Counted from the first letter of the stretch, positions 1 to 9,916 are shown. The stretch is 41,923 bases of DNA from DATAEK01 sp036258055 (GCA_036258055.1 DATAEK010000172.1:1-41923); one strand, 5' to 3'. The notes: generated by a model from the sequence alone, not told the origin. Program-made: numbers and translations.

Positions 1-2
1 GC

Positions 3-1067
3 GTGCGTACCGCAGAGGCACCGCCCGCCCGATCGCGGCCCAGTCGCACGCCTGTCACAGTTGCCACAGCTTCGACACGCGACGTCCCCGAGTATCTCAA
101 CGGTCTCGGATCGGTGACGCCGTTGAACACCGTCACGGTCAAGACTCGTGTCGATGGCCAACTCGATCGTGTCGCCTTCCACGAAGGCGATGTCGTGCAC
201 AAGGACAGCCTGCTCGCGGTGATCGATCCACGACCGTTTCAGGTTCAGCTCGAGCAGGCAGAAGGGCAACTCGCTCGCGATCAGGCGCAGCTCGATAACG
301 CGAAGGTCACCCTCGGGCGTTATCAGCTGCTCTGGTCGCAGGATTCGGTGGCGAAGCAGGATCTGGACGCGCAGGCGGCAACGGTGGGCCAACTCGAAGG
401 CGCGTTGAAGTCCGATCAGGGTGCCATCGCGAGCGCCAGGCTCAATTTGACCTACAGCGAGGTTCGCGCGCCCATCACCGGACGCGCAGGCCTCCGCCAG
501 ATCGATCCAGGCAACATCGTCCACGCCGCGGACCAGAATGGCATCGTCATCCTCACTCAGATCGAGCCGATCGCCGTGCTGTTCACGCTGCCGGAAGACA
601 ACCTCCAGTCCGTCCTCCCCAAACTGCGTAGCGGCACCGCGCTCGCCGTCGACGCCTACGATCGCCAGGGCCACACTCGCCTGGCGACGGGCCGCGTGCT
701 GACGATCGACAACGCGATCGATCCCACGACCGGAACGTTCAAGGTCAAAGCCACTTTCGACAACCGCGACGACGTCCTCTTCCCGCAGCAGTTCGTGAAC
801 GTGCGGCTGCTCGCGGATACGCTGCGCCATCAGGTGGTCGTTCCGGCAGCTGCCGTCCAACGCGGTACGCAGGGCGCGTTCGTCTATACGGTCGGACCGG
901 ATCAGACGGCACAACTCCGCACCGTGCAGACGGGCGTGACGGTCGGCGACGACATCGTGGTGTCGTCGGGGCTGAGCGCTGGAGACCGCGTGGTCGTCGA
1001 AGGGGTCGAGAACCTTCGTGCGGGCAGCGCCGTGGACGTGCGGGCACCGGCGAAGGCCGCTTCATGA
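3..1067 (+). CDS. mdtA: RND efflux periplasmic adaptor subunit, MdtA-like (5' partial)
   Basis: This is a membrane-fusion protein that links an inner-membrane RND pump to the outer-membrane channel. The visible 354 residues hold the first lipoyl half (about 35-80, VKTRVDGQLDRVAFHEGD), the alpha-helical hairpin (about 80-145), the second lipoyl half (APITGRAGLRQIDPGNIV, about 155-175) and the beta-barrel and membrane-proximal domains to about 345. MdtA proteins are usually about 400 residues, and no signal peptide or membrane anchor is visible. The frame is open to the window edge, so the true start probably lies upstream and the GTG at base 3 is only the first available codon. The stop overlaps the start of the next gene by 4 bp (ATGA), so the genes are translationally coupled in an mdtABC-OMF operon. 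Confidence 0.93.
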   Translation: MRTAEAPPARSRPSRTPVTVATASTRDVPEYLNGLGSVTPLNTVTVKTRVDGQLDRVAFHEGDVVHKDSLLAVIDPRPFQVQLEQAEGQLARDQAQLDNAKVTLGRYQLLWSQDSVAKQDLDAQAATVGQLEGALKSDQGAIASARLNLTYSEVRAPITGRAGLRQIDPGNIVHAADQNGIVILTQIEPIAVLFTLPEDNLQSVLPKLRSGTALAVDAYDRQGHTRLATGRVLTIDNAIDPTTGTFKVKATFDNRDDVLFPQQFVNVRLLADTLRHQVVVPAAAVQRGTQGAFVYTVGPDQTAQLRTVQTGVTVGDDIVVSSGLSAGDRVVVEGVENLRAGSAVDVRAPAKAAS

Positions 1068-4000
1068 GTCCTTCGCGAATCTTCATCCTGCGGCCGATCG
1101 CCACGTCGCTGTTGATGGCGGCTCTGCTGCTCGCCGGTGCGGTCGCGTATCGTCAGCTTCCGGTGTCCGCACTTCCGGAAGTGGATTACCCCACGATTCA
1201 GGTCGTCACCCTCTACCCCGGCGCGGCCGCGGACGTCATGGCGTCGTCGGTCACAGCGCCGCTCGAGCGGCAGTTCGGTCAGATTCCGGGTCTCAAGCAG
1301 ATGACGTCGAGCAGCTCGTTTGGCAGCTCCGTCATCACGCTGCAGTTCGACCTGACGCTGGACATCGATGTCGCCGAGCAGGAGGTGCAGGCCGCGATCA
1401 ACGGCGGTTCGACGTTCCTGCCGCCGGACCTGCCCAACCCGCCGCTCTACACGAAGTCGAACCCCGCAGACGCACCGGTGCTGACGCTGGCGCTGACGTC
1501 TGACACGATGCCGCTGCCTCAAGTCCAGGCCCTCGCGGACACCCGGCTCGCGCCGAAGATCGCCCAGCTGCCCGGTGTTGGTCTCGTCAGCATCAGCGGT
1601 GGTCAGAAGCCGGCGGTTCGCGTGCGCGTGAACCCGACGGCGCTGGCCGCTTCCGGCTTGGGCCTGACCTCGGTCCAGCAGGCCATCGTGTCTGCCAGCG
1701 TAAACATGGCCAAGGGCTCGTTCGACGGCCCGCGGCAGGCATCTACGATCGGGGCCAACGATCAGCTCACCAACAGCGCCGAGTACCGATCCGTGATCGT
1801 CGCCTACCGCAACGGCGGCGCAGTGCGGCTCTCCGATGTTGCGAGCGTCATCGACGACGTGGAGAACACGCATCAGGCGGCGTGGATGAACGAAACGCCG
1901 GCCGTGGTGCTGAACATCCAGCGTCAGCCGGGCGCGAACATCATCAGCGTGGTCGACAGCATCAAGCGACTGTTGCCACAGCTCACTGCCTCGCTGCCCT
2001 CGTCGGTGTTGGTGTCCTCGCTCACCGACCGCACGACGACTATCCGGGCATCGGTGCACGACGTGCAGTTCGAGCTGGCGCTGACCGTCGTGCTGGTCGT
2101 GATGGTGATCTTCCTGTTCCTGCGCACGATCGCCACCACGCTCATCCCGGCAGTTGCCGTGCCGCTCTCGCTCGTTGGCACGTTTGGCGCGATGTACCTC
2201 CTCGGTTTCAGCCTCAACAACCTGACGCTGATGGCCCTCACGATCTCCACCGGCTTCGTCGTGGACGACGCCATCGTGATGATCGAGAACATCGCCCGCT
2301 ACGTCGAGGCGGGCGAAAAGCCGCTCGATGCGGCGCTGAAAGGCGCCCAGCAGATCGGCTTCACTATCGTCTCGCTGACGGTGTCGCTCATCGCCGTGCT
2401 GATTCCACTGCTGTTCATGGGCGACGTCGTCGGCCGGCTGTTTCGTGAGTTCGCGGTCACGCTTGCGATTGCCATCCTGGTCTCGGCGGTGGTGTCGCTG
2501 ACGCTGACGCCGATGATGTGCGCGCGGATTCTTCGACACATTCCGGAGGAGCGCCAGGGCCGTCTGGCGCGGGCCTCTGATTCGATCTTCAAGGCCTGGA
2601 TCGAGCGCTACGCGACGACACTGAAGTGGGTCCTCCGCCATCAGACCATGACCCTCCTCGTGTTCGGCGGTGCGCTGGCGCTGACGTTCCTGCTGTACGT
2701 CATCGTGCCGAAGGGCTTCTTCCCGGTTCAGGACACGGGCGTCATCATGGGCGTCTCGGAAACCGCCCCGACGGCGTCCTTCACCGCGCTGGCCGAACGT
2801 CAGCAGCAGTTGGCCGCGATCATCCTTCGCGATCCGGCGGTCGAGAGCCTCTCGTCGTTCGTTGGCGTGGACGGAGTCAACCTGACCCCGAACAGTGGCC
2901 GGATTCAGCTCAATCTCAAGCCTCTTGCCGAACGGAAGATCGACGCCAGCGCCGTCATCAGACGCTTGCAGGGCCCGCTGTCCAGCGTGAACGGCATCAC
3001 GCTGTACATGCAGCCGGTGCAGGACCTGACCGTCGAAGATCGGATCAGCCGCACGCAGTATCAATACAGCCTCGAACACCCGGACTCCACCCAGTTGAGT
3101 CTCTGGTCCGCACGCCTCCTCGACAAGATGCGGACGATCCCCGAACTGACCGACACGGCCAGCGATCTTCAGAACGGTGGACTTCGAGCGCTCGTGGTCG
3201 TGGAACGCGATGCCGCCGCGAGGTTGGGCGTCACCACCGCGCAGATAGACGATGCGCTGTACAGCTCGTACGGACAGCGGCAGGTGGCGACGATACTCAC
3301 GCAGCTCAATCAGTACCACGTGATTCTCGAGGTGATGCCGAGCGAGCAACAGCATCCCTCGGCGCTTCAGGACGTCTACGTGCCGACCTCGACCGGGCCT
3401 GATGCTCCTCTGGCCACCATGTCGCAAGTTCGGGAAGTGTCAGCGCCACTGGCGATCAACCATCAAGGCCAGTTCCCCGCGGTCACGCTGTCGTTCAATC
3501 TGGCGCCAGGGGCATCGCTGGGCAGCGCCGTCAAGGCGATTGAAACGGCACAGCGCGCGATTGGTTTGCCTGCGGGTTTCGAAACCGGCTTCCAGGGAAC
3601 CGCACAGGCCTTTCAGTCTTCGTTGGCCAACGAAGGCTGGCTCCTGCTCGCAGCAATCGTGACGGTCTACATTGTGCTGGGAGTGCTGTACGAGAGTTAC
3701 GTGCACCCGCTCACGATCCTGTCGACGCTTCCATCCGCTGGGATTGGCGCGATCCTCGCGCTCATGCTGGTCCGCATGGACCTCGGGGTCGTCGCGCTCA
3801 TCGGCATCATCCTGCTCATCGGCATCGTGAAGAAGAACGCGATCATGATGATCGACTTCGCACTCGATGCCGAGCGCAACGAGGGGCACACCCCGGAGGA
3901 CGCGATCTACCAGGCGTGCCTGCTCCGCTTCCGACCGATCATGATGACGACCATGGCGGCGCTCCTTGGCGGACTGCCGCTCGCGCTGTCGAATGGTGTC

Positions 4001-4141
4001 GGATCGGAGCTGCGACGGCCGCTGGGAATCACGATTGTCGGCGGCCTGCTCCTCAGCCAGTTGCTCACGCTCTACACGACACCGGTGATCTACCTCGCGT
4101 TCGATCGACTGGCCGCGCGGATGCGGCATCGACGGCCATGA
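1064..4141 (+). CDS. mdtB: RND multidrug efflux permease, MdtB-like
   Basis: This is a proton-driven inner-membrane RND transporter of 1025 residues, the usual HAE1 length. The N-terminus (FILRPIATSLLMAALLLAGA, first membrane helix) and the porter-domain segment LPEVDYPTIQVVTLYPGA strongly resemble E. coli MdtB as I recall it. The TM4 motif GFVVDDAIVMIEN near residues 397-409 carries the two adjacent aspartates (about 401-402) needed for proton relay. Two sets of membrane helices flank two large periplasmic loops. It starts at an ATGA overlap with the adaptor and ends at another ATGA overlap with a second RND gene. In E. coli MdtB and MdtC form a heterotrimer, so the tandem pair here probably does too. 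The substrate cannot be read from sequence; MdtBC pumps export bile salts, novobiocin and similar compounds. Confidence 0.95.
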   Translation: MSPSRIFILRPIATSLLMAALLLAGAVAYRQLPVSALPEVDYPTIQVVTLYPGAAADVMASSVTAPLERQFGQIPGLKQMTSSSSFGSSVITLQFDLTLDIDVAEQEVQAAINGGSTFLPPDLPNPPLYTKSNPADAPVLTLALTSDTMPLPQVQALADTRLAPKIAQLPGVGLVSISGGQKPAVRVRVNPTALAASGLGLTSVQQAIVSASVNMAKGSFDGPRQASTIGANDQLTNSAEYRSVIVAYRNGGAVRLSDVASVIDDVENTHQAAWMNETPAVVLNIQRQPGANIISVVDSIKRLLPQLTASLPSSVLVSSLTDRTTTIRASVHDVQFELALTVVLVVMVIFLFLRTIATTLIPAVAVPLSLVGTFGAMYLLGFSLNNLTLMALTISTGFVVDDAIVMIENIARYVEAGEKPLDAALKGAQQIGFTIVSLTVSLIAVLIPLLFMGDVVGRLFREFAVTLAIAILVSAVVSLTLTPMMCARILRHIPEERQGRLARASDSIFKAWIERYATTLKWVLRHQTMTLLVFGGALALTFLLYVIVPKGFFPVQDTGVIMGVSETAPTASFTALAERQQQLAAIILRDPAVESLSSFVGVDGVNLTPNSGRIQLNLKPLAERKIDASAVIRRLQGPLSSVNGITLYMQPVQDLTVEDRISRTQYQYSLEHPDSTQLSLWSARLLDKMRTIPELTDTASDLQNGGLRALVVVERDAAARLGVTTAQIDDALYSSYGQRQVATILTQLNQYHVILEVMPSEQQHPSALQDVYVPTSTGPDAPLATMSQVREVSAPLAINHQGQFPAVTLSFNLAPGASLGSAVKAIETAQRAIGLPAGFETGFQGTAQAFQSSLANEGWLLLAAIVTVYIVLGVLYESYVHPLTILSTLPSAGIGAILALMLVRMDLGVVALIGIILLIGIVKKNAIMMIDFALDAERNEGHTPEDAIYQACLLRFRPIMMTTMAALLGGLPLALSNGVGSELRRPLGITIVGGLLLSQLLTLYTTPVIYLAFDRLAARMRHRRP

Positions 4142-7100
4142 CCATATCGGAGCCCTTCATCCGGCGCCCGGTTGCAACCACGCTCCTGACCGCCGCGCTC
4201 GCGCTGTCCGGCATCCTCGCATTCAGGCTTCTGCCGGTCTCGCCGCTGCCGCAGGTGGACTTTCCGACGATCGTCGTCTCCGCCAGCCTGCCGGGCGCAA
4301 GCCCCGAGACGATGGCCTCGGCGGTCGCCACACCGCTCGAACGGCAGTTCGGCAGGATTGCCGGGGTCAGCGAGATGACGTCCTCCAGCCGGCTTGGATC
4401 GACGTCAGTGGTGCTGCAGTTCGTCCTCGATCGCGACATCAATGCCGCCGCTCGCGACGTTCAGGCGGCTATCAACGCCGCGCGTGGCCAGTTGCCGGCG
4501 GATCTTCCAGGGAACCCGACCTACCGGAAGGTCAACCCGGCGGACGCGCCGGCGATGATTCTGTCGCTGACGTCCGACGTCGTCCCGCGCGCGCGCATCT
4601 ACGACATCGCGTCCTCGGTCCTCGCGCAGAAGGTGTCGCAGGTCGACGGCGTGGGACAGGTGACGGTCGGTGGTGGCGCACTGCCGGCTGTTCGCGTCGA
4701 GTTGAACCCGAAGGCGCTCGCGAAGTACGACCTTGGTTTCGATCAGGTGCGGACCGTCCTCGCTGCCGCCAACGCCAACAGGCCGAAGGGCCAGATCGCA
4801 GACGCGACCACGTCGTACGAGATCGGCGCGACCGACCAGCTCTTCACGGCTGCCGACTACGCGCCTCTCATCGTCAGCTACCGGGCAGGCGCGCCGATCA
4901 GGCTGGCCGATGTCGGCGCGACGGTCGATTCGGTCCAGGACATCCGCGTGACCGGCCTCACCAACGGCAAACCGTCCGTCCAGTTGCAGGTGTTCCGGGA
5001 GCCGGGCGCGAACATCATCGACACGGTAGACCGGGTCAAGGCACTCATCCCGGAGCTTCGGGCCCTTCTGCCGCCGACAATCGATCTTGCGGTGGCGGTC
5101 GATCGCACCACAACCATCCGCGCATCCGTTTCCGACGTGGAACGGACGCTGCTCGTGGCGATCGGTCTCGTCGTGCTGGTGGTGTTCGTCTTTCTTCGCA
5201 GCGGCCGCGCCACCATCATCCCCGGCGTCGCGGTGCCGTTGTCCCTCCTCGGCACCTTCGGGGTCATGTACTTTCTCGATTACAGCCTCGACAACCTGTC
5301 ACTGATGGCGCTGACGATCTCGACGGGATTCGTCGTCGACGACGCGATCATCGTGATCGAAAACGTGAGCCGCCATCTTGGAAGCGGGATGACGGCGCTT
5401 CAGGCGACGCTCCTCGGTGCAAAGGAAATCGGCTTCACTGTCGTGTCGATGAGCGTGTCCCTCATTGCCGTGTTCATCCCGATCCTGCTCATGGGCGGCA
5501 TCGTTGGACGGCTGTTTCGTGAGTTCGCCGTCACACTCTCGATCGCGGTGATGGTGTCGCTGGTCGTGTCGCTGACGACGACGCCGATGATGTGCGCCAG
5601 CCTGCTCGTCCCGGAAGAAGGACGCCAGCACGGCCGGCTCTACCGTCTGAGCGAACGCGGGTTCGACGCGCTGCACCGGGGCTACGACCGCAGCCTCTCG
5701 TGGATGCTGGCGCGGAAGGCGTTCACGCTGACGCTCGTCGCGGCCACGATCGCGGTCAACGTAGTTATCTACATCGTCATCCCCAAGGGATTCTTCCCCC
5801 AGCAGGACACCGGCATGCTCGCCGGCAGCGTGCAGGCGCCGCAGGATATGTCGTACCTGGCGATGTCCTCCCTGCTGACCGACATCGTGCACTCGGTGCA
5901 ATCCGATCCGGCGATCGACACCGTGGTTGCGTTCACCGGAGGGGGCGGCACGGGAGCGAACTCGGCCCGGATGTTCATCTCGCTCAAGCCGCTGGCCGAG
6001 CGCGGCGTGTCTGCGGACGCCGTCATCGCGCGACTCAGGCGTCGCTTTGCGAACGAGCCCCGCACGAACGTGTACTTCCAGGCGGTGCAGGACATCCGCG
6101 TGGGCGGCCGCGCGTCGAACGCGCAGTATCAGTTCACGCTGCAGGCGGACAGCCTCGAGGACCTGACGCACTGGACACCACTCCTGACGGCGCGGCTCCG
6201 CAGAGACCCGCTGCTGGCTGACGTGAGCAGCGATCAGGAAAACCGCGGACTCCAGACGACGATCGCCATCGACCGCGATCAGGCGTCGCGTCTGGGCGTG
6301 ACGGCGAGGGCCATCGACGAGACGCTGTACGACGCCTTCGGCCAGCGGCAGGTGTCCACGATGTACACCGCGCTCAACCAGTACCACGTGGTCATGGAAG
6401 CGGCCCCCGAATTCGTCGAGCGCCCCGAAGCGCTGGAGGATATTTACGCGCGCTCCAGCTCGGGCGCGCTCGTGCCGTTCAACACATTCGCCGGCTATCA
6501 TGCCGATACGGCGCCGCTGTCGGTGAACCACCAGTCGCAGTTCCCGGCCAGTACGCTCACGTTCAACCTTCGATCGGGCGCGTCGCTCTCCGACGGCGTC
6601 ACCGCCGTCAACGCGGCCATGCGCGACATCGGTGTCCCCGCGACCGTACATGGCAGCTTCCAGGGGACGGCGCGGGTCTTCGAGAGTTCGCTCGCGAGCG
6701 AGCCCTGGCTGATTCTCGGCGCGCTGGCCGCCGTCTACATCGTGCTCGGTGTTCTCTACGAAAGCGTGATCCATCCGTTCACGATTCTGTCGACGCTTCC
6801 GTCCGCGGGTCTGGGCGCTACGCTCGCGCTGCTCTTGTGCCGGACCGAGTTCACGATCATCGCGCTCATCGGCGTCATCCTCCTCATCGGCATCGTGAAG
6901 AAGAACGCGATCATGATGATCGACTTCGCGCTGGACGCGGAGCGGACGCGGGGGCTCGATCCCACCGCGGCCATTCGCGAGGCCTGCCTGCTGCGCTTCC
7001 GCCCGATTCTGATGACGACAATGGCCGCGATGCTAGGCGCGTTGCCGATGGCGCTCGGCGGTGGTGTCGGCTCCGAAATGCGGCGGCCGCTCGGGATTGC

Positions 7101-7224
7101 GGTCGTCGGCGGACTCCTGGTGAGCCAGCTGCTCACGCTCTACACGACGCCGGTGATCTACGTCCTTCTCGATCGATTGCGGTGGGGCCGGCACAGGGCT
7201 GCGTTGCGATTGTCAGAGGCATGA
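4138..7224 (+). CDS. mdtC: RND multidrug efflux permease, MdtC-like
   Basis: This is the second RND permease, 1028 residues from the ATG at 4138, which overlaps the stop of the preceding permease (ATGA). The frame is open further upstream, but only from 4138 does it give a normal RND N-terminus (ISEPFIRRPVATTLLTAALAL). The TM4 motif STGFVVDDAIIVIENVSRH has its aspartates at about 401-402, and KGFFPQQDTGMLAG marks the start of the second half. It resembles the upstream copy along its whole length, as expected for an MdtB/MdtC pair. It ends 13 bp before the outer-membrane factor gene and completes the inner-membrane part of the pump. Confidence 0.95.
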   Translation: MTISEPFIRRPVATTLLTAALALSGILAFRLLPVSPLPQVDFPTIVVSASLPGASPETMASAVATPLERQFGRIAGVSEMTSSSRLGSTSVVLQFVLDRDINAAARDVQAAINAARGQLPADLPGNPTYRKVNPADAPAMILSLTSDVVPRARIYDIASSVLAQKVSQVDGVGQVTVGGGALPAVRVELNPKALAKYDLGFDQVRTVLAAANANRPKGQIADATTSYEIGATDQLFTAADYAPLIVSYRAGAPIRLADVGATVDSVQDIRVTGLTNGKPSVQLQVFREPGANIIDTVDRVKALIPELRALLPPTIDLAVAVDRTTTIRASVSDVERTLLVAIGLVVLVVFVFLRSGRATIIPGVAVPLSLLGTFGVMYFLDYSLDNLSLMALTISTGFVVDDAIIVIENVSRHLGSGMTALQATLLGAKEIGFTVVSMSVSLIAVFIPILLMGGIVGRLFREFAVTLSIAVMVSLVVSLTTTPMMCASLLVPEEGRQHGRLYRLSERGFDALHRGYDRSLSWMLARKAFTLTLVAATIAVNVVIYIVIPKGFFPQQDTGMLAGSVQAPQDMSYLAMSSLLTDIVHSVQSDPAIDTVVAFTGGGGTGANSARMFISLKPLAERGVSADAVIARLRRRFANEPRTNVYFQAVQDIRVGGRASNAQYQFTLQADSLEDLTHWTPLLTARLRRDPLLADVSSDQENRGLQTTIAIDRDQASRLGVTARAIDETLYDAFGQRQVSTMYTALNQYHVVMEAAPEFVERPEALEDIYARSSSGALVPFNTFAGYHADTAPLSVNHQSQFPASTLTFNLRSGASLSDGVTAVNAAMRDIGVPATVHGSFQGTARVFESSLASEPWLILGALAAVYIVLGVLYESVIHPFTILSTLPSAGLGATLALLLCRTEFTIIALIGVILLIGIVKKNAIMMIDFALDAERTRGLDPTAAIREACLLRFRPILMTTMAAMLGALPMALGGGVGSEMRRPLGIAVVGGLLVSQLLTLYTTPVIYVLLDRLRWGRHRAALRLSEA

Positions 7225-7237
7225 AGAGAGGGTCAGC

Positions 7238-8878
7238 ATGACCTACAGCAAGTCACGGCATTGTTCAGTTGTCGTGGGGCCCCACCCCCACGTTTCTCAA
7301 TGTGCGCGGGGCCCCACCCCCGCGCACACGCGCTCGACGCCTTCGGCGCTCGCGCGAGCCGCAGGCGCTCTGCCAGCGCTCGCTACGCTCGCGCCGCTGG
7401 CGACTGACAGCGAGCTGCTTGGACCAACATCAGTCTGTTTTCGAGCGCCGAGCATCGCGATTGTCGCGCTTGCATCTCTGATGACCGCTTGTACCGTCGG
7501 TCCCAAGTACGTGCGACCCACCGTGGAAACGCCGCCGCCGACGTTCAAGGAGGCTGCGGCCGCGACTCCTGGAGTGTCCTGGGCACCGGCAACGCCGGCA
7601 GATGCGGCCGTCAAGGGTGATTGGTGGACTCGCTTCCAGGACTCCGAGCTTGAAGCACTCGAAAAGCGCGTCGACGTCTCGAGCCAGACGATTCAACAGG
7701 CCGCCGCGCAATTCCAGGACGCGCGGGCGCTCTACGCTGGAACTCGAGCGGCCTACTTTCCCACCGTGACTGCGAACCCGTCGATCACCCGGCAGCGGTT
7801 GTCGGGAACCCGCTCTAATCAAGTCATCACGTCGCAGACCGGCAACGCCTACGCGCTGCCGATCGATGCCTCGTACGAAGCTGATGTGTGGGGACGCGTG
7901 CGACAAAGCGTTGCGGCCGGCCGCGCCGGTATGCAGGCGAGCGCCGCCGACCTCGAGAACGTGCGGCTCAGCGTGCACGCCGAGGTCGCCGCCGACTACC
8001 TCCAGATCCGCGCCCTCGATGCGGAGACGGCGCTGCTCGAGGACACGATTGAGGCCTTCCAGAAGGCGCTCGATTTGACGACGAACCGCTACAACGCTGG
8101 CGTTGCCTCGCGCAGCGACGTGGCGCAGGCACAGGCGCAACTCGAGGCCACGCGAGCTGACGCGATTGATCTGGGCGTCCAGCGCGCGCAGCTCGAGCAC
8201 GCCGTTGCGGTCCTCGTGGGCCAGCTCCCGTCGTCGTTCTCCGTACCGAAGGCGCCGCTGTCGGGTGATCCTCCTGGGATTCCGCTCACGCTGCCATCCG
8301 AGCTGCTCCAACGTCGGCCCGACATCGCCGCTGCCGAGCGGCGCGTCGCCGGGGCGAACGCGCAGATCGGCGTTGCGACCGCGGCGTTCTTCCCGAGCCT
8401 GCTGCTCTCGGCATCGGGCGGGTTTCAGAGCTCGCGGCTCGGTGATTGGCTGAATTGGCCGAGCCGGTTCTGGTCGCTCGGGCCCTCGCTGGCGCTGACC
8501 ATCTTCGACGGCGGGGCGCGACGCGCGGTGCGCGACGAGGCGCGCGCAACCTACGATCAGACCGTCGCCGAGTATCGCGAGTCCGTCCTCACGGCATTTC
8601 AGGACGTGGAAGACAACCTGGCGGCTCTCCGCATCCTGGCCGAAGAAGCACAGACGGAACAGGCCGCGGTGAACGCGGCCCGTCAGTCGCTCGAGATTGC
8701 GTTGAATCAGTACCGGGGCGGACTGGTCAGCTACCTTCAGGTCACGACGGCGCAGAGCGCGGCGCTGACCGACGAGCGCGCCAGCCTGAACGTGCTCGCC
8801 CGCCGATATACCGCGAGCGTTCAGCTCGTGAAGGCGTTGGGCGGTGGCTGGGATGCCTCGATGATTCCACAACGGTGA
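7238..8878 (+). CDS. Outer-membrane efflux channel (NodT/OprM-type lipoprotein) with repeat-derived N-terminal extension
   Basis: This is the TolC-like outer-membrane factor of the RND pump. The body (from about residue 85, CTVGPKYVRPTVETPPPTF) is typical of the NodT/OprM lipoprotein family, with two OEP repeats (about 125-310 and 335-535). A lipobox, MTAC, places the lipidated cysteine at residue 85 after a hydrophobic run, SIAIVALASL. The oddity is the N-terminus. The ATG at 7238 has a good Shine-Dalgarno (GAGAGGG), but residues about 13-65 are encoded by a GC-rich dispersed repeat found elsewhere in the window. The only other standard start codon in frame before the lipobox is GTG 7274, inside the first repeat box. 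The signal peptide may therefore have an n-region of about 70 residues. The rest of the gene looks intact. Confidence 0.9.
   Translation: MTYSKSRHCSVVVGPHPHVSQCARGPTPAHTRSTPSALARAAGALPALATLAPLATDSELLGPTSVCFRAPSIAIVALASLMTACTVGPKYVRPTVETPPPTFKEAAAATPGVSWAPATPADAAVKGDWWTRFQDSELEALEKRVDVSSQTIQQAAAQFQDARALYAGTRAAYFPTVTANPSITRQRLSGTRSNQVITSQTGNAYALPIDASYEADVWGRVRQSVAAGRAGMQASAADLENVRLSVHAEVAADYLQIRALDAETALLEDTIEAFQKALDLTTNRYNAGVASRSDVAQAQAQLEATRADAIDLGVQRAQLEHAVAVLVGQLPSSFSVPKAPLSGDPPGIPLTLPSELLQRRPDIAAAERRVAGANAQIGVATAAFFPSLLLSASGGFQSSRLGDWLNWPSRFWSLGPSLALTIFDGGARRAVRDEARATYDQTVAEYRESVLTAFQDVEDNLAALRILAEEAQTEQAAVNAARQSLEIALNQYRGGLVSYLQVTTAQSAALTDERASLNVLARRYTASVQLVKALGGGWDASMIPQR
7306..7370 (+). 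repeat. Dispersed GC-rich repeat, copy 1 (inside the OMF gene 5' end)
   Basis: The core GCGGGGCCCCACCCCCGC (7306-7323) is identical to 31140-31157. The following 47 bp align without gaps to the copy at 31158-31204, about 36 of 47 identical by hand count and ending in the same GGCGCTC. A partial second box (GTGGGGCCCCACCCCCAC) lies at 7274-7291. A hairpin follows, GCCAGCG (7372-7378) with CGCTGGC (7395-7401). The element is in frame with the efflux lipoprotein. Confidence 0.8.
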
Positions 8879-8911
8879 CGGATTGACTTCGCCGGCGACC
8901 CTTGCTCCCGT

Positions 8912-9832
8912 TCACGCCAGCGCCTTACGGCAGAACTCGACGCACTTCTTCAGCTCGGTCATCCGATCGGAATCCGCGGGGATCGGGTACTCGAATTCGA
9001 TCGTCGCCTGGATGTTCCATTTCTTGTCTCTGATGAGACGCAGGGCTTCGACGATCGGTGTTTCCCCCTGACCGAAGGGGACGTTCGGTCCTTTGTCCTT
9101 CTTCCGATCCTTGACGTGCACATGCGTGATGCGGGCGTGGTGCTTTTCGAGGAACGGCAGCGGAGACCCGTGGTTGCCGGCCACGAAGTGACCGAGATCC
9201 AGATTCGCGCCGTTGTGGGCCGCGTAGCCGAACACCTTCTCCCAGTCCTCGGGCGCGGTCGCTTCGTGTCCGTGATACCCGACCATCAGCGCGTGCTTGT
9301 CCGCGAAGCGTCCGAGCCGCTCCGGGCCGTCAGCCGCAATCTCCGTCGAGATGGCCCGCGCGCCCAGGTTCTTCGCCAGCGCAAACGCATAGTCGACCGC
9401 ATCGTCTGGCCAATCGAAGATGCCGTCGAACTTGACGATCTCGACCAGAACACCGGCGTCGTTGAACTTCCGGCGAGCGTCCCGGACCTTGTCCATGGGG
9501 ACGGCAACCCGCCACTTCCGGAGCGTCTCCGCGCCGGCGGCGTCGATGGTGCGCGCGTCGATCAGCTCCACTGGCGCGCCGAGCAGCGTTTCGACCGGCT
9601 GCGAGCGGAGTTCCAGCCCGCTCACTCCCAGGGCCACGACGTTCCGGATCAGCAGATCGACGTCCATGTTCCGGCCGCCGAAGTTGTAGGGCACGTTCAT
9701 GCCGATTTGAACGCCCGCCACCTTCGAATTCGGCTTCGCCTGCATGGCCGAAGCTGAACCCCATCGGAGAAGAGTGGCGGCGGGAACCATCGTGAGAGCC
9801 AGCTGGGCAAGCTCGCGGCGTGTGTAGGACAT
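8912..9832 (-). CDS. Tat-exported sugar phosphate isomerase/epimerase-like TIM barrel protein
   Basis: This 306-residue protein belongs to the AP-endonuclease-2/xylose-isomerase-like TIM-barrel superfamily. The N-terminus MSYTRRELAQLALTMVPAATLL looks like a twin-arginine signal, so it probably acts in the periplasm. The barrel runs from about residue 38 (VAGVQIGMNVPYNF). Likely metal or substrate residues lie in LVEIVKFDGIFDW, VGYHGHE, LDLGHFVAG, HVHVKDRK and TIEFEYP, the usual barrel positions of the family. Exported members are common in Acidobacteriota and Planctomycetota beside sugar-degradation genes, but none is adjacent here, so the substrate is unknown. It is transcribed convergently with the efflux operon, 33 bp away. 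Confidence 0.85.
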   Translation of the reverse strand: MSYTRRELAQLALTMVPAATLLRWGSASAMQAKPNSKVAGVQIGMNVPYNFGGRNMDVDLLIRNVVALGVSGLELRSQPVETLLGAPVELIDARTIDAAGAETLRKWRVAVPMDKVRDARRKFNDAGVLVEIVKFDGIFDWPDDAVDYAFALAKNLGARAISTEIAADGPERLGRFADKHALMVGYHGHEATAPEDWEKVFGYAAHNGANLDLGHFVAGNHGSPLPFLEKHHARITHVHVKDRKKDKGPNVPFGQGETPIVEALRLIRDKKWNIQATIEFEYPIPADSDRMTELKKCVEFCRKALA

Positions 9833-9916
9833 GGCGGCAGGCTAACACTGCCGCAACCTCCAGGCAATCCAGACGAGGTGGCTCGAACTGGCTGCCCGGC
9901 CTTTCAGGTGATTGGA

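Noticed and set aside
902..3427. 841-codon open frame on the minus strand opposite mdtB
   Set aside because: It is antisense to a near-perfect RND gene, its translation is Arg/His/Asp-rich with no domain, and GC-rich codon bias explains long antisense frames.
5299..6774. 491-codon minus-strand frame opposite mdtC
   Set aside because: Antisense shadow of the second RND permease, with Arg/His-rich composition and no recognisable motif.
7430..8872. 480-codon minus-strand frame opposite the OMF gene
   Set aside because: Antisense shadow of the outer-membrane factor with low-complexity composition.
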